NCBI GenBank assembly: GCA_950295325.1
Contig: OX485806.1
Coordinates: forward strand, 57,283,169-57,347,168
Reading direction: 5' to 3'
DNA: 64,000 nt
DNA from: Polytrichum commune
Lineage: Eukaryota > Streptophyta > Polytrichopsida > Polytrichales > Polytrichaceae
Shown in pieces: positions 1 to 10,639 of this stretch (positions are counted from its first letter, which is position 1; every line of letters begins with the position of its first letter). Both the position numbers and the translations under genes were made by a program. The notes under the pieces were generated by a model that was given only the letters and a program-made list of their open reading frames with translations, was not told where the DNA came from and searched no databases.

Positions 1-668
1 CTCGGATCCGAGAGGGTCTTGGGGTAGGACATTAGGACCAGATTTTGACTTCAACGTTGTGAAGTTTGTATGGGTAAATAGGTTAAACTTGTGTGAAGTA
101 GTTTTCTCGATACGTTCAAATAGCTGTGTATGGACTAGAAGTTGACCCTAGCGGGTCTGGGAAGGTCTTGGGGTAGGACATTAGGACCAGCTTTTGATAT
201 CAAGTTTATGAAGTTTGTATGTGTAGATAGGTTCAACTTGTTTGAAGAAGTTTTCTTGATATGTTTAAATAATTGTGTATGGACTGGAAGTTGACCCTCT
301 CGGGTCCGGGAAGGTCTAAGGGTAGGACATTAGGACTAGATTCTGACTTGAAGGTTGTGAAGTTTGTATGTGTAGATAGGTTCAACTTGTGTGAAGTAGT
401 TTTTTTGATACGTTCAAATAGTTGTCTATGCACTAGAAGTTGACCCTCTCGGGTTTGGGAAGGTCTTGGGTTAGGACATTAGGATCATATTTTGACTTCA
501 AGGTTGTGAAGCTTGTATGTGTAGATAGGTTCAACTTCTGTGGACTAGGTTGGTTGATATGTTCAAATAGTTGTGTATGGACTGAAATTCAACCCTCTCG
601 GATCTGGGAAGATCTTGGGGTAGGACATTAGGACCAGATTTTGACTTCAAGGTTGTGAAGCTTGTATG
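1..668. repeat. 149-bp tandem satellite, about 4.5 copies
   Basis: A unit containing GGTCTTGGGGTAGGACATTA recurs with anchors at 15, 164, 313, 462 and 611, exactly 149 bp apart each time. Copies differ by scattered point changes but not by length. The array runs off the left edge, so its true size is unknown. It breaks at 668, three bases before the first giant LTR begins. No frame stays meaningful across units, so it is treated as non-coding satellite DNA. Confidence 0.95.
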
Positions 669-671
669 CGG

Positions 672-1221
672 TGTGGGAGCCCAAAAATGCACGGAAATCC
701 GGATTGGCTTCTGAACTGGATTAATACCTGTCTAATACCCTGAGATTGTTATTAAAGTAGGGTTTCCTAGGGTAGGTTAGTTGTTTTAGGAAATAAGGTT
801 CTAGGCATCCGCCTCACTCGTTAAAATAGTTAAAACGGATACTTTGGCCGGACCGGATATTAACCGGGTAAGACCGTTTAGGAACGGTCCGGTCCGGAGC
901 GTCCGGACCGTGAGACGGTTACAACGGACTCCGAACGGTTGCGGGGTGTGGGAGTCCAAAAATCCACGGAAGTCCGGATTGGCTTCCTAACCGGATTAAT
1001 ACCGGGATAATACCCTGAGGATGGTATTAAAGTAGGGTTTCCTAGGGTAGGATAGTTGTTTTAAGAAATAAGGTTCTAGGCAATCGCCTTACGCGTTAAA
1101 ATGGTTAAAACGGATACTTTGGCCATAACGGATATTAACCGGGGAAGACCGTTTAGGAACGGTCCGGTCCGGAGCGTCTGGACCGGGAGACGGTTACAAC
1201 GGATTCCGAACGGTTGCGGGG
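672..1221 (+). repeat. 275-bp tandem duplication of the A1 5' end
   Basis: The first 275 bases of the LTR occur twice in a row, 672-946 and 947-1221, each starting TGTGGGAG. A2 and A3 have a single copy. The two copies differ at several positions, so the duplication is not brand new. Only the second copy leads into the ORF region. Confidence 0.9.
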
Positions 1222-1442
1222 GAAGCGGTTACGGAACCAGACCCGTTAGAAGAGAGAGTACTTAAGGGAATTTTTCCTCTTCTCTGAGCCATTTGCGCGA
1301 ACGGCATTGTCGAGAGAATGAGTGGTGAGTTGTTTTTTCGAGTCACCAGCAGTTGGTTTGCTGGGATTCCGTAGTGGTTAGCAGGTAGAATTCCGGAGGA
1401 GAGAATCCGGGTATTGTTGAAGATTTGAGGTCGCGAAGCAAA

Positions 1443-2953
1443 ATGCCAGAAGCACAAGAGGAAGATGAGACGGAGCAGGTCCCGATCCCAGTGAAACTTG
1501 TATCGCCTGCCATCCCAAAGACATAATCCGAGTTAAAGGAGCTCATAGAGGACCTTAGCCGGATGGGTTGCGAGGGAGTACTCGCCAAGCCCTGGAATCT
1601 CCGGGCGGAGGCCACATTGCGTGAATTTCTATTCGAACAGAGGACTCGAGCGACACCGTGGTTCCAGAACCACCTCCCGCTTCGTCCCCTCCGAAAGTCC
1701 GGAAACCAGCCTCACCACCACCACGACAGCAAGCCAGAACCAGCCGGGAAGTTCCCTGGAGGGACATCAACTTATCGGCGTTTGATTTTCTGGAAGCCCC
1801 CTTCAAGCGCGTTCGGGAGGAATTGACAAAACTTCAGAACCAATATTTCCGGATGGAGCATATCACTCGCGGGGTGAATCGGGCCTTAGACAACTGTGGA
1901 CCCGGAAATATCCTCCGGGAATTGGCCAAGCGGACGGACCGGAAGCAGGTAGAGACCTTGGAGACGGAGAAGGCGCAGCTCGCAGCACAGGTGGCCGCTA
2001 TGACGCAGGAGCTCACCCAGAAGAGCGAGGAGATCCGGAAGTACCAGGCGGAACAAGCGATAGTCCTAAGTCGGGTCCAGGAATAAGTGGGCCATCCGGG
2101 AGAAGTCGTCAACAAGGCGCACCTCTATGACCAATTGATGGAGTCAGCGGATCCGTCTTCCGCCCGACAAACGCTCCAGATCCTGGTGAAGTACTCCCGC
2201 TCGATGAAGGATCTGCTCACGGAAATCCAGAAGGTTCTGCCTTCGAGTGGTACTCCCAGACCGGTGATCTATCCGGGTCCACCCGGATCTCCAACGGGCA
2301 CGCTGTATGAGGTTATAGGGGAGGTTGAACTAGTACTGGCCTCTCATGTGGGTGCGGGACCCAGGTAGCGAGCAGGAACTTCCAAGCCACCGGAATCCGG
2401 TAGATGTCCGGATCGGGAGAAGACTCTTGTCCTGGAATGGACCCGCTCATCCTAGGTTCGATGGAAGAGCACAGAGCGGTCAGCCAGATCCGGACAGGGG
2501 CAATCACCGAATCCGGATCGGGGCAGGGCATCAGAGCGGTCCAGAACACCGGAGAGGGCCAGAACTCCGAAAATGATGAAGACACTGGACCAGATGAAGA
2601 CTCCGGATAGGGGAAAGGCACCAATGTCACACGCCTCACCAGCTCCTACTCCAGATTGTATGATATTGGAGCAATGGGCGCCCCCACCCTCACACGCGAT
2701 GCCAGCAAAGGATCCCCGGACGTCTTAGGTTTCTTGTGGCCAAAACAGGGAACGGACCCCCGGGGGTGATGCTTCACCCATCCGGAGCTCCCAGAAGGAG
2801 AAGAAGGCTTCCGGAATAGCGTAGTCCGGATCGGGTGACGGACTGGGATAGGATCCGTCCGCGGCAGGCGATTCCGAGGATGAGATCGCCCCCTTCCCAA
2901 ACATGAGGAGGGTATTTACGAGCCTACAGGAACGGCGGTTCTTGACCCCCGGA
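1443..2953 (+). pseudogene. A-family LTR ORF in A1, 5' part, decayed
   Basis: The start ATG at 1443 opens with MPEAQEEDE, matching the intact protein of A2 (25783-27855, minus). The frame is broken early. About 160 codons of the N-terminal domain are missing near 1640, where FLFE jumps directly to the Thr/Pro-rich middle. The coiled-coil part is still readable at about 1800-2085 (NILRELAKRTDRK, then TQELTQKSEEIRKYQAEQA) and ends in a TAA where A2 continues. E1 then splits the C-terminal region. This copy cannot make the full protein. Confidence 0.85.
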
Positions 2954-3928
2954 TGTCGCGCACCTCTCCATGAGGAGTGCCCGAAACACCATGGGCACAA
3001 GGGGGACCCCGGAGTGACACCCGGGACTTGTGGCGCCGTTGGTGAGAGGGCCCAAGTGATCCTAGTGTGGGTGAGGGCCCCGGGCGTTGGGAACGCCTCC
3101 CACCCACAAAGACTAGGAGGCACAAGGGTAAGGCCATGAGCTATGCGTAGCTCATGGCGTGGTGATTCTAGAATGCTCAAGAACACCTCAATCGGAGGTG
3201 TGAGCTAGGAGTTATGGCCATTTGAGTGGGGCGCTGTCCCGGGACAGCGCCCTGGTGCAGCAGTGCCTGGGAGTGACTCCCGGGACTGCCAAGGTTCAAA
3301 GAGGCATAACGTCCTCATAACTTGCCCAAATGGGGCAAGTGAGGAGTCCATCGGCATCTACGTGAAACGTAGATGAAGATGGAGTGGTTTGTTGTTATGA
3401 TCAGACATCATACAAGGAAGTTATGATGGTATGAAGCTGCTGGGGGGTTCTAGGCCCAGCAGCTAAAGGAAAATGTCCACTTGGCCCCAACTCTTGGTAG
3501 AGAGACAAGAGGTTGGTTGACGGTGGGGTAGGGGCCCCGCGTGAAGTCCTAGAGGCTTATATGGGTGAGGTGGTGTGGCCTCACCCACCCGAGGCCGAAC
3601 GGCACGGCCTCCATGGGCATTGGCCCAATGTGAGGCCATAGTTGCCTAGTATGGTTCGGGTTGTTGTAGTGTTGCTCCGGCAACGCGATGATCAACATAG
3701 GATTGGACTTCCAGGGATGGAAGTCCACATTGGGGAAATGGGTTACCGATTAAGGGGTGAGTCCCGAAAGCAAAGTAGGAGGGTTGGTTCCCTCCTATGA
3801 ACTATTGGTCCGGGGTTAGAGGAGCTAACCATTAGCATGGCGGTATGCGAAGGGTTAGCCACTCGTAACCTTTGCTAGAATTGAAAATTGGCAAGATGGT
3901 CAAGGGGGGGCTAGCAAGGGTTGCAATA
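2954..3928 (+). repeat. E1 5' LTR
   Basis: Starts TGTCGCGCACC and ends GGTTGCAATA, where the final CA has become TA; the 3' LTR keeps CA. A TATA-like TTATATG lies at 3557-3563 and is conserved in E2 and E3. The LTR is unusually rich in perfect stem-loops, for example an 11-bp stem at 3133-3158, a 24-bp palindrome at 3229-3252, and 9- to 10-bp stems at 3355-3375, 3435-3464 and 3704-3727. Confidence 0.95.
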
Positions 3929-3930
3929 CT

Positions 3931-3942
3931 TGGTATCAGAGC
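3931..3942 (+). promoter_or_regulatory. E1 primer-binding site (initiator tRNA-Met)
   Basis: TGGTATCAGAGC lies two bases after the 5' LTR. This is the complement of the 3' end of plant initiator tRNA-Met, used by many plant Copia and Gypsy elements. It fixes the LTR boundary and the + orientation. Confidence 0.93.
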
Positions 3943-3979
3943 AGGGTTCCAATATTTGAGCTAGCACTTTGAGGTAGAC

Positions 3980-4835
3980 ATGGCTATCAAAAATGCGGGT
4001 TATGATGGTGAGCCCGGGGTTTCCAAAAGGTTGTGAGGCTCAAATTGGAACAAGGATCATGTGCAAGTGGATTTTGATCATACCATTGATTCTAATGACA
4101 ATGGTGGGCATGAGGGTGGATTTGGTGAGGAAAATGGAGGAGTGCTTTGAAAAGGCTCCCACAAACCTCGAAAAGTATTTGGGGGCTAGAATACCGAATG
4201 CACCCAAAACCTTGGAGGGCATTAATGTTGGATTGAAATTCCAATTCGAAATGCTTAGAAGGTGGTGATGTTGAAATGAACTTGGGGCACATGAGGCACG
4301 CGGGGTCTCTTAAGGCGTATACGTGCTAATTTCACACCCAAATGAATGGTACATCTAGGATGGACGAGCTTTCTAAGAAATGCATCGTTTTAGGTGGGTT
4401 TCAAAAGCGGGTGGTGAAAACCATGTTCAAGACCCCAAAGCTTCTTGAGGACGTTGTGCGAATCATAAAGATTTGAAGAGCATTGAAGCCGATGGTCCTA
4501 AGAAGAAGTTGGGCGGCACATCACCACAAAGTGGGTTTAGCCGAAAGAGGTCCCAAGGAAATGAGCGCAAGTAGTTTGGCCCATTATACCAAGGCAAATC
4601 ATGCTAGCTCGTGCCGCGGATGGAATGTGAGAAGGTGGCTTGGTGGTACCAAGCTAGATCATATTTGTGCCACGGACGGAGTGTTAAAAGTTGGCCTTGC
4701 GGACCAAGCCAAACTCATGGTGTTGTCGAGGACCAAATGTTAGACGATGGCTTTGTGGCCAAGGCTAGTAGCCTTAAGCCGAGGCCAAGTCTTTTGTATC
4801 TTGAGGCTCAAATGAATGGGAGAAATGTCTCATGG
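3980..4835 (+). pseudogene. E1 gag remnant
   Basis: Begins at an ATG 38 bases after the PBS (MAIKNAGYDGEPG) and hits a stop 18 codons later. Further gag-like pieces follow in other frames, for example the helical stretch with VRKMEECFEKAPTNLEKYLG near 4120 and the segment around 4360-4480. The same pieces appear in E2 (18444-19040). There is no recognisable intact CCHC zinc knuckle. Position between PBS and protease supports gag; the sequence alone would not be enough. Confidence 0.6.
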
Positions 4836-5215
4836 GTGACAAAGAGGCAAGCCATTTCTTCTTGAGCCCGAAACTCATAAGGGAGTTGGGGCTTGCCGAT
4901 TGATAGAGCAAGCAAGCCCACCAAGGTGCGGTTTGGAAAGGGCGAACCACATGAGACAAAGGAGGCCGCGATGCATGTAACCTTTCAATGTGGGACATTG
5001 GATTTTTGTCAAAATTTCACACCAAGTGAAATACATGAAATGCATGTCATTGTGAAGGCCGCCTTCTTTGAAACTCACATGATAGATGTGAGGTGCAAGC
5101 CGGTGTGCTTGCGGTGCATTATGATGTGTCATAATGGCAAAGAATTGAAGTTCAAATTAACAAAAACTCCTATGGTAGGAGGACCTAAGTTGAATTTGGT
5201 CTTAATGGACCGAAT
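4800..5215 (+). pseudogene. E1 aspartic protease region, active site lost
   Basis: The frame from about 4893 gives PIDRASKPTKVRFGKGEP, then CGTLDFCQNFTPSEIHE and VIVKAAFFETHMIDV, the layout of the second half of a chromovirus protease (substrate flap and the ILGxxFF-like strand). At the catalytic position the codons at 4838-4849 read GAC AAA GAG GCA (DKEA), where the family has D-T/S-G-A. E2 has the same DKEA at about 18312-18322. A protease without the DTG/DSG triplet should be dead. The frame is also shifted just downstream of the site. Confidence 0.7.
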
Positions 5216-5379
5216 GAAAAAAAAAAAAAAAAACATAATTGTTGTGGTTCAATTGGAGCAACTCCAAGGAACGTATGGGGAGGCGAGGAAAGATGGGCCT
5301 CCCCCAAACCACATTGGTGGGATGTTGGTGAGATACAAGGATGTATTCACCAATGTGTTGCCCAGAAAGTTACCGCCAA

Positions 5380-6620
5380 GGAATAAAAAAATAACTTTGC
5401 TCAACGAGATATTGAGTTCTTAAGGTATGTGGTGACAAAGGAAGTTGGTGGACGAACATGAAAAATGTCAAAGCAATCCAAAAGGAGAATTGGCCCTTCA
5501 TTCAACAAGGGCTTAGGTCATTTGTTGGCCTAGCCAACTACTACCACCACTTCATTCGAGAGTTTTTGAAGGTTGCTAGGACCTTAATCAACTTATTGAG
5601 GAAAATGGCTATCCCAAGAGTGGGATGAGCCTTGTCACCAAGCGTTTGGGGAGCTCAAGAGCAAGTTCTCTTCACAAGATGTGGTTAAGTTTCCGGATTT
5701 TAGTAAGCATTTTGAGGTGCACATGGAGGTGAAGGACTTTACCTTTGGCGGATGTTGATCCAAGATGGATGACCATTGCTTATGGGAGCATAAAGCTCCA
5801 TGGTTGTCGAACCTTGTCCGGCGTGTGTAAGAAATGGTTATCCCAAGAATGGGATGAGCCTTGCTACAAAGCCTTTGGGAAGCTTAAGACCAAGTTCTCT
5901 TCGCCGCCCGTGCTCAAGTTCGTGGAGTTGACAAACCTTTGAGGTGCATACGGGGGCAAGTGACTTTACCATTGGCGGATGTTAAGGCAAAATGAATGGC
6001 CATTGCATATAAGAGCATGAAGCTCGATGGTTGTTCGACCTTGTCCAACGTGTGCAAGAAATGGCTATCCCAAGAGTGGGATGAGCCTTGCCACCAAGTC
6101 TTTGAGGAGCTTAAGACGAAGTTCTCTTCGCCACCCGTGCTCAAGTTTTTGGAGTTTGACAAACCTTTTGAGGTGCATACGGGGGCGAGTGACTTTACCA
6201 TTGGTGGATGTTGATGCAAGATGGATGGCCATTACATATGAGAGCATGAAGCTTGATGGTTGTCCTACCTTGTCCGACTTGTGGAAGAAATAGCTATCCC
6301 AAGAGTGGGATGATGTTTGTCACGAGTCTTTGGGGAGCTTAAGACCAAGTTCTCTTCGCCGCCCGTGCTCAAGTTCATGGAGCTTGACAAACCTTTTAAG
6401 GTGCATACGGGGATGAATGACTTTGCCAATGGTGGATTATGTGTAAGATGGATGGCCATTGCATATGGGAGCATGAAGCTCGATGGTTGTCAAAGAAGAC
6501 AACCAACTCATGACAAAGAACTTCTTTGTCGTAGTGCATTGCTTGAAGATGTGGCGACACTATTTGGGGTCGCACAAAGCAAAGGTCTACATGGACAATG
6601 TGCCCTAAAAGAATTTTGAC
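5380..6620 (+). pseudogene. E1 RT remnant with tandemly repeated RNase H segment
   Basis: The protein reading passes from a pre-RT linker (NVLPRKLPPR, near 5355-5385) almost directly into the segment after the RT core, GLRSFVGLANYYHHF (near 5515-5560). The RT catalytic core is therefore missing. Next comes the start of RNase H, EWDEPC..AFGELKTKFSSPPVLKF..DKPFEVHT, repeated four times. The repeat anchor ATCCCAAGA(G/A)TGGGATGAG lies at 5611, 5840, 6067 and 6296, a 227- to 229-bp unit. The last copy runs on into THDKELLCRSALLEDV. Stops and frame changes are present throughout. Confidence 0.85.
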
Positions 6621-6839
6621 ATACAAGCGTAAGTGAGCGCCAAGTCATTGCGGTGGCATGATAGTTTGGCGCTTATGTAGGTGGATTTGATCCACAAACC
6701 GGACCGTGGAAATGTAGTGCCGGATGCGCGAAGTAGACCGGAAGAGTTCCAAGCAATGAGAACCATCCAAACCTTGTGGCTAATGTGTGCCGGCGAAGGA
6801 AACTTGTGATGCAAGATACGGGAGGGGTAAATTAACTAC

Positions 6840-7839
6840 CCCAAAGCACAAAAGCTTTTAGGTGAGCGTCGCAAGAGCACGGTGCTTAAAGAGGTTAAGT
6901 TGGTGGACGGATTGTTCAAGTGCAAGCAAAGTTGGGTGTATGTGCCACAAGGCAAATTGAGGCTATCGGTTTTGAAGGAGGAATATGATAGTCCTATTGC
7001 CGGCCATAGAGGAGAAAGAAAAAACCGCCATAGAATGGTGTCTTGGAGGTACCATTGGCAGTGCATAAAGGAAGATATAGCCCACTTTGTGAAGGCTTGA
7101 ATCAAATTGCCAAGTGAACCGAGCCTCTTACCAAAAGCAAGGCGGTTTCTTGCAACCGTTGCCTATCCCGTCGGCGCCATGGCATAGTATGTGCATGGAC
7201 TTGATCACAAGTTTGCCGAAGTCACATGGGTATGATGCCATCTTGTTGATGGTTGAGCGGTTTGCCAAGTTGGCACACATGGTGCCGATTGTGGGAACCG
7301 CAACCGCGTTGGAGACCGCATAGCCTTTTCTCAAAGGATGGTTGAGGCACCACGAGTTGCCAAGAGTGATTGTGTGGGATCAAGATCCAAAGTTCACAAG
7401 TGCATTTTCAATGCATTTCTCTAAGGAGGTCGGAATGAAACTAAGGTTTAGCACGGCCTTGCATTCCCAAATGGATGGGAAAGCGGAGTGTGTGAATGGG
7501 TTCTCGAAGCAATACTTGAGGAACTTCGTGGGGGCGGACCAAGGAGATTGGGCGGACTATGTGAGTCGAGCGGAGTGTAATTGCAATGTAGCCACGCACT
7601 TGGCTACCAAAAGGTGGTCTTTCGTGGTGGCTTATGGAGTGGATGCACTCCAACCTATTAACCTAGCTCTCGAGGGGGCACATTCAACACTAGAGTTCAA
7701 CCAAGATGGTGAGGACTTGGCCAAGGATGGTAAACAAGTCTTGGAGATGACCAAGTTGTTGGTGGAGAAAGCCCGAAGGTGCTACGGAGTGCAAGTCAAT
7801 GCCGGAAGACGCGAAGTGGAGTATGAGGTGGGCCAATAA
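6840..7839 (+). pseudogene. E1 integrase (zinc finger plus DDE core), disabled
   Basis: An H2C2-like zinc finger region lies at about 6980-7110 (AGHRGE, then YHWQCIKEDIAHFVKA) and is followed by a stop. The catalytic core contains SMCMDLITSLP (Asp codon 7198-7200), VIVWDQDPKFTSAF (Asp codon 7378-7380) and DGKAECVNG (Glu codon 7486-7488). The last two acidic residues are 35 residues apart, the classic DD35E spacing. Stops lie at 7098 and 7321, so the triad is not in one open frame. The order after RNase H is the Ty3/Gypsy order. Confidence 0.85.
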
Positions 7840-8099
7840 GGTGTTGTCGAATGTGGACAATTTCACCTTGCCCAAAGGCCTTACTCCAAAAGTTCATGTC
7901 CAAAATTGGAGCTTCGTTTTCCATTGTGGAACAAATGTTCAAGGACATGTATAAGTTAGAATTACCGCCGGAGATCAAAGTGCATCCGACATTTCATGTC
8001 TCATTACGAAAGTCATTTTAGGACGACACCTTGTGGCCCGAACACAAGCAAGTGATTAATTAGGCCACGTCCCGACCTTGTGGAGGTCATTTGGAACAT

Positions 8100-8262
8100 G
8101 AGGTAGGAGGGCATCCTCAAGTGTAGGAAGCCCAAATGAAAAGGAAAGAAAAATGTACAAAGGAGTACTTGGTGAAATGGTGAGGATACCATGAGAAAGA
8201 AACCGCTTGGGTGGCGGCAAGAGACATGGTGAACACCAATGAATTGGTGAAGAACTTTGAAT
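8100..8262 (+). pseudogene. E1 chromodomain-like integrase tail
   Basis: Downstream of the integrase the frame reads KEYLVKW, stop, GYHEKETAWVAARDM. This matches the EYLVKWxGYxxxxxTWE core of a chromodomain with one stop in place of a usual Arg/Lys. Chromodomains at this position define plant chromoviruses. A GPY/F-type module probably lies just upstream (near 7850-8000), but the frame is broken. Confidence 0.65.
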
Positions 8263-8339
8263 AAACTAAGGCTAAGGATTCCAATAAAATGAAGCGTAGG
8301 CATTGATGAGGACATCAATCTCCTTTAGTGGGGGAGAGA

Positions 8340-9108
8340 CGTTAGTAGCACACTTAACTTCGAGGTTAATTACTCCACAACATGAACTTGTTCTTTGGCT
8401 TGAGGGAATAAAGTCCAAACTTTAGTGGTGCAAAGAGAAAAGTATGAGATGAGTTCCTAGTCTTGTACTTGTGCTTGGTTAATGGAAGAGGGGGAATAGA
8501 TATGCCAAACTAGGTTGGGTAAGCCGAGTAATTGGGGGCCATGGCTTGGAGGGGCCTTGGATAAAACCAAGAAACTTCTTAGTTGTGGGCTTGTCCGGGC
8601 GGGGACAAGGTGATGGCGCGTGCTCATAAAAGTGCTACCCGCGAGCTAACGAAAGTTGGCGCATGGGAGTCATGAACCCATGTCTCGAAAGAGCAAAGTG
8701 GGAACCGAGTCGGGCGGGACTTGGCATCACCCCCGTGCGATCGAGGCGTGGCTTAACAATGGAAAGCCATCTCGGAGTTGCAACCGAGACAACTTAGTGG
8801 AAGCGTTGAGGTCTCGCCTAGATGTGTCATGTTAGGCTAGTGGAGCCTAACGGGGGAGGCCCCAAAGGAGGGGCAACCCAAGTGAGTCCCAAAGTAGGTG
8901 GGTCTAGTATAGGTTAGGTCCTTGGACAAGAGATCCAAGGTCGCTAACGGACCACCTAGGAACGACACCTTTGGGACTATGCCAAATTTGAAGATGCATT
9001 GTGGGGGTCGCGCCCTAAGGTAAACACAATGCCGCACCATAGAGGATGGCAACTTGAGAATTGGTGTGCCGACTACGAGTATAGTCGATGAGGGCATCGA
9101 CTCCGTTT
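8340..9108 (+). other. E1 3' untranslated region before the polypurine tract
   Basis: About 770 bp between the chromodomain region and the PPT with no credible ORF. The same sequence occurs in E2 in reverse orientation (about 14311-15080), so it belongs to the family. Confidence 0.7.
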
Positions 9109-9120
9109 GGTGGGGGTGAG
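9109..9120 (+). promoter_or_regulatory. E1 polypurine tract
   Basis: GGTGGGGGTGAG immediately precedes the 3' LTR and is the expected plus-strand primer. It contains two T interruptions. In E2 the corresponding stretch is deleted. Confidence 0.75.
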
Positions 9121-10095
9121 TGTCGCGCACCTCTCCATGAGGAGTGCCCGAAACACCATGGGCACAAGGGGGACCCCGGAGTGACACCCGGGACTTGTGG
9201 CGCCGTTGGTGAGAGGGCCCAAGTGATCCTAGTGTGGGTGAGGGCCCCGGGCGTTGGGAACGCCTCCCACCCACAAAGACTAGGAGGCACAAGGGTAAGG
9301 CCATGAGCTATGCGTAGCTCATGGCGTGGTGATTCTAGAATGCTCAAGAACACCTCAATCGGAGGTGTGAGCTAGGAGTTATGGCCATTTGAGTGGGGCG
9401 CTGTCCCGGGACAGCGCCCTGGTGCAGCAGTGCCTGGGAGTGACTCCCGGGACTGCCAAGGTTCAAAGAGGCATAACGTCCTCATAACTTGCCCAAATGG
9501 GGCAAGTGAGGAGTCCATCGGCATCTACGTGAAACGTAGATGAAGATGGAGTGGTTTGTTGTTATGATCAGACATCATACAAGGAAGTTATGATGGTATG
9601 AAGCTGCTGGGGGGTTCTAGGCCCAGCAGCTAAAGGAAAATGTCCACTTGGCCCCAACTCTTGGTAGAGAGACAAGAGGTTGGTTGACGGTGGGGTAGGG
9701 GCCCCGCGTGAAGTCCTAGAGGCTTATATGGGTGAGGTGGTGTGGCCTCACCCACCCGAGGCCGAACGGCACGGCCTCCATGGGCATTGGCCCAATGTGA
9801 GGCCATAGTTGCCTAGTATGGTTCGGGTTGTTGTAGTGTTGCTCCGGCAACGCGATGATCAACATAGGATTGGACTTCCAGGGATGGAAGTCCACATTGG
9901 GGAAATGGGTTACCGATTAAGGGGTGAGTCCCGAAAGCAAAGTAGGAGGGTTGGTTCCCTCCTATGAACTATTGGTCCGGGGTTAGAGGAGCTAACCATT
10001 AGCATGGCGGTATGCGAAGGGTTAGCCACTCGTAACCTTTGCTAGAATTGAAAATTGGCAAGATGGTCAAGGGGGGGCTAGCAAGGGTTGCAACA
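9121..10095 (+). repeat. E1 3' LTR
   Basis: 975 bp, TGTCGCGCACC to GGTTGCAACA, followed by target duplication CCGGA. Read side by side with the 5' LTR, I see no difference except the terminal CA versus TA. That implies a recent insertion or recent gene conversion. Confidence 0.95.
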
Positions 10096-10178
10096 CCGGA
10101 GGATGCTCCTCCGCCATCAGCAGGCCCGCAAGTCATTCCAAGGATGGGACGGCTTCGAAGAAGCATCGTACCACTTAG
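10096..10178 (+). pseudogene. A-family LTR ORF in A1, C-terminal end
   Basis: Resumes after E1 with the coding end of the A-family protein. The text around 10125-10178 corresponds to the final residues KKHRSS of A2, here ending KKHRTT-like and a TAG at 10176-10178. It confirms that E1 landed inside this ORF. Confidence 0.8.
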
Positions 10179-10410
10179 TTTAGACTTAAGCATGCGGCTA
10201 TAGGCAGATCAGAATTAGGTAGATCAGAATTAGGCATACAAGTTTTAGGATACTTTTGAGTTTTGGCAAACTGTAAATTCAAATTTTCTATCAGTGCAAA
10301 AAGCGGATCGAGATCCAGAAATTCTGCGAAGGATGTGTTTTCGAATTTCTCGCTGCGTGGGATTTTCTGGCGGCCAACTGGGCCGCCACCCGTAGTTAAG
10401 GATTACAATC

Positions 10411-10490
10411 TCTACTTAAGGCTGAATAAGGAGCTTGAGAAGGGTTCTCTTCTCCGATGTTGTATTTTGTCGCTCCCCACTCAATAAAAC
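10411..10490 (+). promoter_or_regulatory. A1 LTR promoter / polyA block
   Basis: A TATA-like TCTACTTAAGG at 10411-10421 is followed about 65 bases later by AATAAA at 10483-10488. The same pair lies in A2 (minus, 25571-25563 and 25500-25495) and partly in A3 (TATTTAAG at 62235-62242). A TATA box and polyA signal this close together are what an LTR U3-R border looks like. This places the ORF in U3. Confidence 0.6.
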
Positions 10491-10639
10491 TCTAGTTCTC
10501 AATCTATTTTTACTTGTTTTGTGATCAAACTGTTAGGAGAATGTTGGAGATCTAGAGGGAATGAATGAGTAGGAAGGACGGATAGGACAAAGGAGAGGAA
10601 ACCCAGATCGGATCCAATTGCAGTACTATGGACCCTTTC

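Larger units (their letters stand above)
2954..10095 (+). mobile_element. E1: Ty3/Gypsy chromovirus-type element, non-autonomous
   Basis: A complete LTR-to-LTR insertion of 7142 bp with a perfect 5-bp target duplication CCGGA (2949-2953 and 10096-10100). Both LTRs are 975 bp. The order is LTR, tRNA-iMet PBS, gag, protease, RNase H remnants, integrase, chromodomain-like end, polypurine tract, LTR. The reverse transcriptase core is deleted and most frames carry stops. It sits inside the C-terminal part of the A1 ORF, so it is younger than A1. E2 shares its main defects. Confidence 0.95.

Noticed and set aside
1658..2086. The 142-codon coiled-coil ORF in A1 as a separate gene
   Set aside because: It is the internal part of the decayed A-family ORF, matching residues about 250-390 of the A2 protein.
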